Source of the DNA: Hysterangium stoloniferum
Lineage: Eukaryota; Basidiomycota; Agaricomycetes; Hysterangiales; Hysterangiaceae
Direction: 5' to 3'
Length of the DNA stretch: 64,000 nt
NCBI GenBank assembly: GCA_015178975.1
Contig: WHVD01000002.1
Location: 496,001-560,000, forward strand
Shown here: positions 1 to 11,000 of the stretch, piece by piece
How positions within the stretch are numbered: position 1 is the stretch's first letter
Layout: every line of letters begins with the position of its first letter
Notes under the pieces: generated by a model
Seen by the model: the letters and a program-made list of their open reading frames with translations, nothing else
Databases searched by the model: none
What the model was told of the DNA's origin: nothing
Translations under genes and position numbers: made by a program

Positions 1-1
1 A

Positions 2-1534
2 TCCCAATACGGGGAAGACCAGTACAGCCAGTACAGCGGTCGCCAGCCGCTACCGCAGCAGCAGTTTGCAGAGCATCGTCAGACACAGTTCTATCCAGAG
101 GAAGATCAAGAATACAACAGACAATCTTTTTATCAGCAACCAGGACCAAGGCAGCCTTCTCCTTACCAAAGTCCAACTAATGAGCGTCCGCCTTCACCTG
201 CAGCGCCGCTACTTGATCATTCGCATTTACGCCCAGGAAACCAAGCCGCATTACTCTCGCACGAACGAACCCTTGAACTATACCGTGCCAATGCCAAAAA
301 GACACAAGATCCACAAATACAGTTCGAGTTTGCCGTTTTCATGATTGAAGCTGCAAAATCCTACTTCATACCGCCACTGACCAAGGCCAACGTTATGGAC
401 GTCGAAAAGGCCATCGAGAAGCGCGACGATCTCATTCGGGAGGCCACTAGTCTTCTTAAGCGCATAGCCGACCGCGGGCATCCCGAGTCGCAGTACTTCC
501 TCGCCGACTGTTACGCAAACGGCCTCGGCACGGTCAAGGGCCGCCAAGACTTCGACCGCGCGTACCCACTCTTCGTTCTGGCGGCGAAGCACGGCCACCC
601 CGATGCTGCATACCGTGCAGGCACGTGTTGCGAGAACGGCTGGGGATGTCGCCGTGAAAGCGCCAAGGCTGTCCAGTTCTACCGAAAGGCGGCGGCCGCT
701 CAACACCCCGGCGCGATGTACCGTCTGGGAGTCGCAGAGCTCAATGGGGAGTTGGGTCTCTCTAGAAGCCCCCGGGAGGGAGTCAAGTGGCTCAAGCGCT
801 CGGCGGAGAATGCCACGGCTGAGTTTCCGCATGCCCTTCATGAATTGGCTTTGCTGCATGAACGGGGCGTCGACAATGTCGTGTTTGTGGACCATGAGTA
901 TGCGGCGGAGCTACTAGCGCAGGCGAGCGAACTAGGCAATGCACCGAGTGCGTATCGGCTAGGGGAGTGCTACGAGTATGGGAAGATGGGATGTCCACAA
1001 GACCCCGCCTTATCTATTCATTACTACGTATGTCTCTTTTGTTAGTGCGGCCCTTTCCCCTACTTCTCACTCATTATTATCCACAACCAGAACATCGCTG
1101 CCCAACAAAGTCACCGAGACGCTTGCTTCGCACTAACAGCTTGGTACCTCGTCGGCTCTCCCGGTGTCCTCCCTCAATCCGACACAGAAGCCTTCCTTTG
1201 GGCCAAAAAGGCGGCTGAAGGTGGTCTCGCGAAAGCCATGTACGCGTTGGGCTACTTCTACGAGGTCGGTATAGGCACTCAGACAAGCGGCCCAGAGTGA
1301 GTTTCCCTCGTTTTTCATTTCTCCCCCCTGGTTGATTCTAAGACTCCGTCGTCTCTCAGTGCGGCACAATGGTATAAACGGGCTGCTGAGCTGGGGGATA
1401 AGCGGGCTCAACAACGACTGAAATCGCAGCATGGACCGTTACCAACACCCGGCGCGCCGGGAGCCTTTTTAAGACGAGACGGGATGTCTGACGCGGGAGG
1501 GGGAGAGAACAAGAAGGATTGTGTCGTCATGTAA
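2..1534 (+). CDS. Skt5/Chs4-like chitin synthase activator (Sel1 repeats), 5'-partial
   Basis: Sel1-repeat protein resembling the Skt5/Chs4 family, which activates and localises a chitin synthase at sites of wall growth. The frame is open from base 2, so the N-terminus lies outside the window. Exons are 2-1027, 1091-1296 and 1360-1534, joined at GTATGT/CAG and GTGAGT/CAG introns in phases 0 and 2. The first ~85 residues are Gln/Tyr/Pro-rich and disordered. They are followed by a conserved entry segment (LELYRANAKKTQDPQIQFEF) and about seven Sel1 repeats of the A-x-Y-x-LG-x-x-Y-E-x-G type. The protein ends KKDCVVM, a CaaX box, which suggests farnesylation and membrane anchoring as described for yeast Chs4. 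Family assignment rests on the entry motif, repeats and CaaX; other Sel1 proteins are the alternative. Confidence 0.88.
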
Positions 1535-1815
1535 CTTTTATTGACTTTCCTTACGACTTGAAGTATGAAGGACTTGCACTTTTACCTTAGAAATATCCCC
1601 CCATTTCGCACGGACAACACTTATGTATTATACACGGCGACCATTTCTCTCGTTACGTGCATGATATAGTCATTTATGGGATGTCATACCCAATTATTCC
1701 CCTCTTATTTGTGTTCTTTGTTATGTAGAGTGTACTATTCAAAAAAGGGACAAAGTTTCTACATCCCCATCCTCTAGCCTATGAATGGCTCACCAATAAT
1801 TACATTCTTACCGCC
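1535..1815. other. Short intergenic stretch downstream of the Skt5-like gene
   Basis: AT-rich 3' flank of the Skt5-like gene, presumably its 3' UTR and terminator. I see no further coding signal or repeat in it. Confidence 0.4.
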
Positions 1816-2491
1816 CTATACAACATCAGCCTCGAGAGCTATAAACAACTGCATTTGCGCACCGCCCATGCCTGCATCAACCATGAAGAGCTCCACCGCA
1901 AAGCCTCCCTTCGGGCGCAACGCAGCCCCTTTAACCCGAGAGGCAATATCAACAATCGTAGCCTCAAACGTGCTTGTTTTCTTATTAAAAATGGGTCTCC
2001 GGGAAGGCCCCAGCGATTCCGGGCTAATGACCCACCGAAGGCCCCACGCAGATCTGTGACAGAGTGGTACACTTAAATGTGGATTTAGATTCGGATTTGG
2101 ATTCGGGCGTCATGGCGAAGCGTTGGAATGGGAGTGTTACGACATGTTCGAGTTCTGATCATCCGGAATCGAGACGGGCGGTTGTTGTGTAATCCATGTT
2201 GCGATCCTAATGTATGTCTATTTTGGACGCAGCTTCTGCGGAGTGACCGTTAAATGCCAAGTCGGACTGGTGAGGTATTTTTGGTGGATCAAAGATGGCG
2301 TTGTTGTCAATAGGGATATTTTGAAACATGGATGGACCCACAGGAGTGAAAAAGGGATAGAAGATAGTACGATCCCGGAAGAATCGACGCTGAAGTTGGA
2401 GAGTTGGCCCATTTTCACAAAGACCGCCGTATTTGCTGTCGTGTAAAAGTAATTCAGAGGTAGGAGAGCGTTGTAAGGCCGTTTCCTGCAT
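1816..2491 (-). pseudogene. Possible minus-strand gene or gene remnant, unrecognised
   Basis: Two coding-like stretches lie in tandem on the minus strand. The upstream part (2491-2207) starts MQETALQRSPTSELLLHDSK and runs 94 codons. The downstream part (about 2060-1816) reads through KGGFAVELFMVDAGMGGAQ and ends at a TAG at 1818-1816. A Ser/Lys-rich stretch between them is in another frame and contains a TGA, so the model needs introns I could not place, or it is a decayed gene. I do not recognise the family. The opposite strand also has open frames here, so the strand call is weak. Confidence 0.3.
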
Positions 2492-3244
2492 TAAGAGCGG
2501 GCCCTCAGATATCGCAATTGGACACAGGATATGACACTTCTTCTCAGTGCGGAACGATATATCAATCTCTTTGTTACCCGTACATGTTCCTATTCTTAGA
2601 AATACATATTATTATTCCGAGACATAGCACTTGTGTCCCGGAATATCACGGGCTTTACGATTTTAGATGGCGTAAAAACTCACTTTGAGGTAATCATGAG
2701 TTACTTTCTTAGGGCCAGCAATTGCATAAATTGATTTTCGATAGTCCTATAGGCTATAGCTCTCCTCTCTACAAGCATGGTTATTTACTTTCCATATTAG
2801 CAGGTGAAATGATGGTCACAAAAATATGAAGAAAATATTCACTTCCATTTTGAGCTCTTTCAAATACAATAAATAACAGCATATTCTGACATGATAAGTG
2901 GGGTCATTTTTATATTGTTTCTGTGCATTCGATTTGTCCTCAGGTTTCTGCTACTACCAATCATATTTTTCGGGTCATTTTGCTGCTTCTTATATAAGGT
3001 AAATGACAATGAGAAAACATGTGGGTCTCTGTTGAGAGCCTTGGGCTGTCAAAGATACGCTTACTTTGACCCAGAAAGCCAACGTTGACCCAGAAGAATC
3101 AGACTTTGGCCCAGAAAAAACTGACTTTTGAAAAGGTCACTTACTAGAAGCATCCTGCTAATTCCATGCATACCACCCATATCTGTGTCGATGCTTTGTG
3201 CATCGATGGTGTCGTCTCGAGCGGAGGGTGATGATACCCACAAG
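2492..3244. other. No gene recognised
   Basis: AT-rich sequence with only short unlikely frames. Around 3068-3115 a short motif close to TGACCCAGAA occurs three times. Nothing else stands out. Confidence 0.4.
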
Positions 3245-3245
3245 T

Positions 3246-3440
3246 TATTATCTTTTGCCGAAGCGTCTATAACCGCACGTGGCTGACGCGTCCATCCTCC
3301 CGCGCGGCATTCTTGTAATACGTCCTCCTCCGGCGACGTACATATGGTTGTTAAGCCATCAATTACTTGGGTGGAATTTGAGATAACATGACTTGCTCTC
3401 GGCCCCGAAGCTGGCTCGCCTATTCAAGACCATTGAGAAT
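3246..3440. repeat. Direct repeat, copy 1 (upstream block)
   Basis: About 195 bp that recurs at 3870-4080 in the same orientation, with substitutions and small gaps. Shared islands include TTGCCGAAGCG, CTGACGCGTCCATCC, TTGTTAAGCCA and CTCGGCCCCGAAGCTGG. The second copy lies directly before the aldo-keto reductase promoter, so this looks like a duplicated upstream region whose own gene is absent. Confidence 0.7.
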
Positions 3441-3869
3441 GCTTTCCTCCTAGGGACATACGGCTAGTCGTCTGTAGCGCAGCAAGTGATTATTCCATGT
3501 ATCAATTTTTAAATTAATTTTTATTAGTATCGGCACCCCTGGTAATCACGCTTGCTAATCAGTCGCACAACACCTATATCTCCGTCGATGTTTTTAACAG
3601 AATTTATGATAGGACAGCGGATGCCCAGGTACGTGCCACCAACTTACAGGAGTGCATACAGTATAACATACTCATCTCAGTCGCCGCCTAAGAGGGCTTG
3701 AAAAACGACTGAGGACCATATAAAGAAAATACTTTTGTTTATCTTTGAACACGAGGTAACGCATCATGCCCGATTTGATGCGGGATCATTGCATACCGGT
3801 GGACTTCCTAGTTTATCGTCCATCTTCAATGTTACCGATTATTATCAATTTTGTGGATACTGTCACGGA

Positions 3870-4080
3870 GTTATTATGATAGCACTAGCTTTGCCGAAGC
3901 GACTATAACAGCACGTAGCTGACGCGTCCATCCTTCCGTGCGGCATTATTGTGATGCTTCCCTTCTTCGGCGACCCATACACATACATGCTTGTTAAGCC
4001 AACAATAAACTCTGGGGGCATTTGAGATATTATGACTTGGTCTCGGCCCCGAAGCTGGTTCGTCTACTCAAGACCCTTAC
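3870..4080. repeat. Direct repeat, copy 2, directly upstream of the aldo-keto reductase
   Basis: Second copy of the block at 3246-3440. It ends about 45 bp before the TATA box of the reductase gene. Conserved islands such as CTGACGCGTCCATCC and CTCGGCCCCGAAGCTGG are candidate protein-binding sites, because they are better preserved between copies than the intervening sequence. The 430 bp between the two copies hold no gene I can see. Confidence 0.65.
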
Positions 4081-4122
4081 GCCAATTGTAAGATTTCAGC
4101 TGATAGTCCTCTGTATATGGAG

Positions 4123-4130
4123 TATAAATA
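4123..4130 (+). promoter_or_regulatory. TATA box of the aldo-keto reductase gene
   Basis: TATAAATA sits 60 bp upstream of the ATG at 4190, a reasonable spacing for a fungal TATA promoter with a short 5' UTR. Confidence 0.6.
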
Positions 4131-4189
4131 CTGGAACAGATAGCCTATACTGACATCGATTCAACTTGTTCCTCACTCGACAGCATTAA

Positions 4190-5672
4190 ATGGCTTCCAT
4201 CTTCAGACCAGCTCCACCTCCCCCAACAAAGTTGGGACGATACAGGATTTTATCTCCAAATGCTGGTGTGCGGGTCTCCCCGTTGCAACTAGGAGCTATG
4301 AGCATTGGCGACAAATGGGAGCACGCATTGGGAGCAATGAACAAAGATTCATCCTTTAAGCTCCTCGATGCGTATTTTGATGCCGGTGTAAGTATTCACC
4401 CCTGCCACATGCATATTCTCTGGCTAACAATCTTTTTTATCAGGGTAATTTCATAGATACGGCAAATGCATATCAAGACGAAAGCTCTGAGGCGTTTATA
4501 GGCGAATGGGCCGAAAAACGCGGAATTCGTGATCAGCTTATCATTGCAACCAAGTACACTACGGGTTATAAAAAAGAGGACGACAGTATCGCCATCAAAA
4601 TGAATTACGCGGGCAACAGCAACAAGTCCCTGCATATCTCGGTCGAAGCGAGTTTGAAAAAGCTTAGAACGAGCTATATCGACATTTTATATGTCCATTG
4701 TCAGTCCATCGTGCCTGGTATTCTACGTTAACTTATAATTATTTCTCAGGGTGGGCGTACGATTCCTCTGTGGAAGAAGTTATGAGTAATCTCCACAACT
4801 TAGTGGTCGCAGGCAAGGTTCTATACTTGGTCAGCCCATACATTAAACGCTTGTACTCTGATTACTCATTTTACATAAATACAGGGAATTTCGGTATGAC
4901 TGACTCACCTTTTAACAGTTATACACCTTGACTGATAAGCAACATATTTTCAGGACACACCTGCATGGATCGTTTCCAAAGCCAATCAATGGGCCAAGGA
5001 TCATGGAAAGACGCCTTTCAGCATCTATCAAGGCAAATGGAGCATCCTCGATAGAAGTTTCGAGCGGGACATTTTACCAATGGCGAGATCTGAAGGCCTT
5101 GCGCTCGCTCCGTGGGGTGTCGTTGGTCGAGGACGCATCATGACAGATGCCGAAGAAGAACGTAGACGTAACGGAGAAAAGGGTCGTGCTTATCCGACGG
5201 CCTCTTGGGAACGCACCCCCGATGAAATCAAAGTGTGCCGAAAGCTCGAAGAAATCTCCGTGGAAATTGGGGCTAAGCATATCACTGCTGTGGCTATTGC
5301 ATATGTCATGCATGTGGGTCAAATAAAGTGACGAGCAGTTCGTTCGACTAACTTTTGCTCCATCAGAAAGCTCCATATGTATTCCCTATAATTGGTGGAA
5401 GGAAAATTGAGCATTTGCAAGCGAATATTGAGGCGTTGGATCTCACTTTGACCCCAGCTCACATCAAAGCGTTGGAGGATGTGCTTCCCTTTGATCTCGG
5501 ATTTCCTCACAACATGGTCGTATGTGCCTCTCCTTGTTCATCTATCCATGAATCATTATTTTAACTCGGTCTTATAAAGGGAGACGGAACTGTGGATACG
5601 CATCTAGTAACGGCAGCTGGTCACACGGACAGATGGCAACAAGTTCCAGCAATTCCGACATCTTCTCACTGA
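4190..5672 (+). CDS. Aldo-keto reductase, aryl-alcohol dehydrogenase (AAD) type
   Basis: NADPH-dependent aldo-keto reductase of the fungal AAD group, expected to reduce aryl aldehydes in the cytosol. Exons: 4190-4387, 4444-4699, 4750-4829, 4885-4893, 4954-5313, 5367-5516, 5580-5672, giving 381 residues, the usual AAD length. The catalytic tetrad is visible: Asp and Tyr in [10 protein letters not shown], Lys in IIATKY, His in ILYVHWW. Exon 4 is a 9-nt micro-exon coding GIS of the family motif YLGISDTPAW. The family segments [11 protein letters not shown] and [15 protein letters not shown], which should contribute to cofactor binding, follow. Start choice: first in-frame ATG after the TATA box, with the Pro-rich N-terminus usual for AADs. 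No frame damage was seen. Confidence 0.93.
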
Positions 5673-6829
5673 TTTACAAGTCCCTTCTTACATAAACGGT
5701 GCTCCGCGAGACAATGTTATTTATGTAATTCCGCCATTCGATCAATGGGAATAAATCCAATTTTCTCAGAATTACTTCAGTGTCCGACATAAGTGGCGGG
5801 ATAATCATGTTTCTATTAGGGCTTTGTCACTCCTCATATTTTTTACCCAATTAACCCAAGTTGACATTGGGACTATATGACACCCTAAACAAGTACTATC
5901 ATTCATTATTTATAAAATAAGAATTCAATGAGCAGACTCACCGTTCGGTCAAATGACCACTCCTCACCTAGTCTCGGGTCATTTTTGGGTAGCTGTGGTG
6001 AGGTGCTAGTAGGGGGAAACATCAGGAGACAAAGTATACGAGTCATTCTGCGGTTGCAGGTCTAGGGTTCTATTTTATGAAATAAGATAACAAATTAAAA
6101 TTATTTAATAATGTTAACTCACAAATTCCTGATATGATGCCAGTAGGTCCCCCGGTGGCACTCACCAAGCACTGACGGGTCAGTCACGTCCGTTTTTGAA
6201 ACTTGCTGAGACCCAGGCCAGATTCATTCCTGCATGTGTTCAAGTGATAGATACGGAGAAGATTTTGAATGCTAACATCGGCATAGAATACATAAAGATC
6301 TCGGAAGAAACTCTATAATCAAATTGGCAATAGTCTGACCCATGTATGGCCAGCCTAAGCAAGCTTTGTCGCGACATTGGTTTGGAAATCCGTAGCTAAT
6401 GCAACGGGAGGCATGAAGGAGGTGGATGAAGGATAAAATCAGACTACCCACCATTTGGCCGAGGACCCCGTTTTATAGATAGTTCGCTAACAACGCGCTT
6501 GAGCAACAGTTCTTTGTGAGGGAACAAACGGGGGGGAGGAGGATAATGCTAATGCTGCGATGGAAATAGAATAAATATAATGCATTGTAAATAATTGTAA
6601 TCACAGCCCACGGATCTTACAATGGAAAATAATCAACAATGGCGCATGCAAGGTTGGAACAAACATACCTCTTCGTATAATACAGAGGAATGCCTAAACC
6701 TTGCTTTGAGGGATCTTTAGCGATGAGGACCATTTTGTTTTCTCCTACCCTCGTTCTCGCAAGGAGACTACCTGTCAGATGCATTTGTATGAGTGACTAG
6801 CCATCGTTTTCTTATGAGTGTATCCGATG
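5673..6829. other. No gene recognised
   Basis: 3' flank of the reductase followed by AT-rich DNA. Frames are short and scattered on both strands. I see no repeat of another part of the window and no RNA gene. Confidence 0.4.
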
Positions 6830-7075
6830 AGACACTTTGAAACAGACGGTGGGAGAGTTTTCGGAGATGGTGAGTCTCTGGAATATTTTAAATTTGTGCG
6901 AGTCCTGGCGATGCTTATATTGAGTTTATTAGGCGGACATCCAACCGCGTGCTTGACGCACCATTGTAACACCCAAAGAATGAATGATTGGACCGGTCGA
7001 GGAATGAGACATGTTGATGCATATGTTGGTGAGTTGCTAGACCACACCATAATATGTATGTCAGAGTTATTCAGA
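6830..7075 (+). pseudogene. Decayed partial copy of the RTC1/WDR24 gene (exon 12 end to intron 13)
   Basis: This stretch aligns along its length with 11500-11720 of the intact gene: the end of exon 12 (GGAGATG then GTGAGTCT), the whole of intron 12 (TTTGTGCGAGTCCTGG...GATGCTTA), exon 13 and the start of intron 13. Introns are retained, so it arose by DNA duplication rather than from mRNA. Substitutions and small changes have destroyed the reading frame. It lies about 1.2 kb upstream of the parent gene. Confidence 0.8.
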
Positions 7076-7329
7076 TTTTCCTGCTAATATTTTCCCTGCT
7101 GCAACGTCATGCGCATATTTCTGTATGGCTTATCTCGAAGGGAGTAGAGGAGGGGGATGACCGGTGGGGATTTGGATAGCTATGCAAAAGATCAATTATT
7201 TCGTTAGAATCAGTGATAATTCAAGCTTCCTCCAATTTCGACATGGTGCCTCCATCTACCTTCTCAAAATTTGTCGTATTCTCTATCAATCACATCATGT
7301 TACGTCTATTATGAAATGGGAACAAACAG

Positions 7330-7700
7330 AACAAAAGGAATAGAAAAGAAACAAGAAATTTTGATCCCGAGTAAATACCCTCGCACGATCCTCTCATTCC
7401 CCGCAATACGCTTAATCCAAATCTCCCCAGGCGTACAACTCGCCCTCAAAATCCTAAAAGACCTCCTCGCATTGCCTTACCTATTTAAGTGGACGGTGAC
7501 AAGTTTAGCGACTGCTGCTTCTCCACATCGTCCCAAAAGATCGTCGATGCCTTCCTTCCTTTGTAGGTGGTGCAACGGAATGCTGAACCTCTCCCAACCC
7601 TGTCCTCCCGGAGCATTGAAAGAAAGGATTCGATGCTTAAGAGTACCTCACCGATATCTCGTGCGTTGGCAGTACATCCATGGACCATGTCTGGCTTTGA
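7330..7700 (-). pseudogene. Possible minus-strand coding remnant, unrecognised
   Basis: On the minus strand a coding-like segment containing LLGRCGEAAVAKLVTVHLNR is followed, after a GTAAGG donor-like site and a frame change, by RASCTPGEIWIKRIAGNE. This could be two exons of a small gene or the 3' end of a decayed one. I do not recognise the family. The plus strand is also open for 176 codons across the same bases, which weakens the call. Confidence 0.25.
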
Positions 7701-8072
7701 CAGGATTGAAAACCAACTTTTCTCACCGCCCTCAATACTTTGACCTGTTCAATGTCAATATTAAGACTCGGAAAAAATATCCACCACTGATTTTTCATTA
7801 ACTGCAATATGAATAAGTGTCCGTAATTGAGATGATGCCGGTCCTGCCGCTGTGATGAATACCGAGGATTCAGCTAGCAGTTCAAGTCCAAATCCTTCTA
7901 CCAGCAAAAATCGAAAAGCAATGTGAAGATACGAATAGAACTCACTAGGGTTAGTCTTGCAGCTAGATGTCCCGTAATTGGTCTCGGTTGAAATATGACA
8001 AGGGAGGTATCTATTATTACATAATAGTCCGTTGGTTGTGTCTATGGGCGCATATGGATTCCACAGCGACCA

Positions 8073-11000
8073 ATGGTGCAGCAAGGCGGTGACCAGCAGC
8101 CAAGCACGCCCCCGTCGCGTTCCGTTTCTTATCCGAGAGCATGTACAGCTGGTGGAGGCAGGTTTGCTTCGGCAGGGGAGTCTTCTAAGGTCGTAATCGC
8201 GGGAGGTGGCGGTGAGTGGGCCAGTGGCTCAGGTTAACGAAAACGATTGGTAGCTCACTTATACTCGAGTTAGTGCTAAGAGTATTGAGAATATCAGATA
8301 ATGGTGCTGAAGAGGGTAACAGCCCTTTAAGGACATGCATTGGCCCTGGAGGAGCAACGATTGAGGCCGGTTCGAATATGTGGAATGCGTCTGGCTTGAA
8401 GATTGATAGTGCGCCGACGGACGTCATATGGGCGAGAGGACGTGAGCGTGTGATACAATGTGTTTAATTATTGAACTAATGTTTTGATTTAGATTTTGAC
8501 ACCAAGGTTGTAACGAGCGCACGGAACGGCGAGATAATTTACTGGGACATTAACAAGCAAGGGAACAAGTACGGTAAGGCAGGACCGATGCACTATTCTA
8601 TTCCATTCGACTGACTAAAACCAGAGACACGCGTAAAGGAACACAAGCGAGCCGTCAACAAGCTCGCTTTGTCGTCGTTTCTTCCTTATCTTTTCATAAG
8701 TGGATCGCAGGATGGTCATCTACGTATATGGGTAAGCCCAGCAGAAAGGACGCTTTGAAATGCAAGTCCTAACCACATCATAGGATCTTCGCACACCTCC
8801 AGCATCTACCATGAAAGTTTATCACGCTACTCCAATTCGAACCTTGGCGATGTGTCCCGTCCCGTCCCACCCTTTTCACGTCTGCGTGGGACTAGAAAGT
8901 GGAAATATTCAACGGTGAGGGCTTTATACACTTCTAATTCACGTTTTAACCGTAAATAGCTGGGACCTGCGCTCAAAAGCCCAACCGCTGGAACGCATTA
9001 CACTTGCCCACTCTTGTGCCGTCCTGTCAATGGACTGGCAGCAACCCAGCATGCGTGAAAGTGGCCTCGGATGGCTGGTAACGAGCGGCATGGACAGACG
9101 CGTCAAGGTATGCCCTCTCATCCTTCTACCTCACGATACCTCCGACAAGCCGGCAGATATGGGATTTGACACTCCCTCCCCAAACTGGAATATCCGATCG
9201 TGAATCAATGATTAAATCGAAGAAGATGGGTCTGAACGGCCCAATGCGAACGCTTCATCCAAGTTTTGTGGGCCGATGTGTGAGATGGCGTCCGGGATGC
9301 GACACAGAAGTCTCTGTAAGAGGTCGTTTGTATGCCACCTTGCAACGTTAAGTGATTTAACAGATTGTATCGAGCAACGACGACGGTCCAGCCGTTGAAA
9401 TATGGGACATCAGACGGGGTTGGATTGGAAAATGGGCCATGGACTGTCCAGAGGGCGTCATGACTGGTATGACTAAACGACCCATGTCATTTCTCTTCCC
9501 GTCTTAATGAAACATGGGCATGGTCTTTAGATGTCGCATTTTCTTCCACGGATACTCTACAGGCTTTACACACCTCTGGAACATTCGCACAGTACGATTT
9601 GCGACTCGATCAATGCAACAGTGATTCAAAGCCCTCATCCCCGTTGTTATACAAGCCTCTGGATGCTGTGTCTCGTGTCGCCATGACTTGGACACCCAAG
9701 AATGACATTGCCTTTGTGGCGGACAAGCAGCAGCAGGAGGAAGTGCCTTTTGACGACTTGTGAGTTTCTTATGATCTGTCGCTATCCTTCGTGTCACTAA
9801 TATCTTTATCTTAGCCGCCCGCCCTTCGGTCTAACGAAGGCGACTTCAGATCCTAGTTATATTCCTAAGGAACAGACTATTGGAAGGATGCCTTTGTCAG
9901 ATTTTGGTTTTGATACCAGGACGGTGCAGAGACTTGCACAGGGTTACGTGCTTGGTACTGAATTGAATATGCCTAGGATAGACGTTTGCCAAATCAACGC
10001 GAAGGTAAACCGCTTTTCTCCTCATTTTCGCGATCTTGATTATGAACCGTTATACATCCAGAGAGCGGCTGAGGAAGGCCAAAGTAGCGCAGCAAGAGTC
10101 TGGGAAGTTATGGCTGGACTCCTATATGTCAAACCGAAGACAGTCATCCTAGATGACGAAGACACTACTTACACACCTCTAACACAGAGCAAAGAGGAAA
10201 CTACCGCTGTAGGGACCCTCCCTCTCCTAGACAATGACGTTAGGCACGGACATCTGCAATCTAGCCTCCACTCGAGCCCGCATGCCAGCCCTCGTTCTGC
10301 CCGTATCCAACTATCCGCCCATCCCGACTCTTCATCGCCACGTCTGACCCCCTCACCCTCTCCTCGGGCTGACCCAATCGCTCTTCCATCTGAGCCACAA
10401 ACATCGCCGGTGTCGATGTATGACGCGTCTATCTCTAGCGCGGGTGTATCAGGCAAGGGTCCCGGAACGTATTCAGGTACGTGAGGTCTTTGTTTTTTAC
10501 ATTGACCAGGACTTTGTTATTGAGCTTGACGCGAACTTGTAGCGAGAGGCTCCTCCATTAACTCACCGCGACTGTTGACGGCTGTCAACAGTCGATCGGC
10601 CGTTCCGAGACCCGACCTAAGGCGTCTGTCCGTTTCCGTGCCATACACTGGCGGCGGCGTGCTGGATGACTCAGACAGCGAGAGTGGAAGCGATAGCGAC
10701 GATGAAGATGACGTTAATGGTAGTGAGAGTGTAGGAAAGGCCATCCCGGTAGGTGACGGACGAGGACGTATCAAATTCGAAGAAACGCGTAGAATATCAT
10801 CGTCATTCATGGAGTCCTCACTTGCTAAAAGCCGCACATCCGCCTTCACCACTGATACCCGCTCTTCAACGTCCTTAACAAACCTGCACGTATCATCGAG
10901 CTTCTCGCCCTCGCCTCGCACCACCTCATACGCCCGGCGCATCCCTAGCCCAACCAGCCACTCCCGTACGCACTTCAGCCTGGCGATACGGAAGGGCCAA

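Noticed and set aside
10005..10061. Reading through intron 10 of RTC1 as coding
   Set aside because: It is in frame and open, but has good GTAAAC and CAG borders, and removing it brings INAK next to RAAEEGQSSAARVW, which fits the family better. Retention remains possible.
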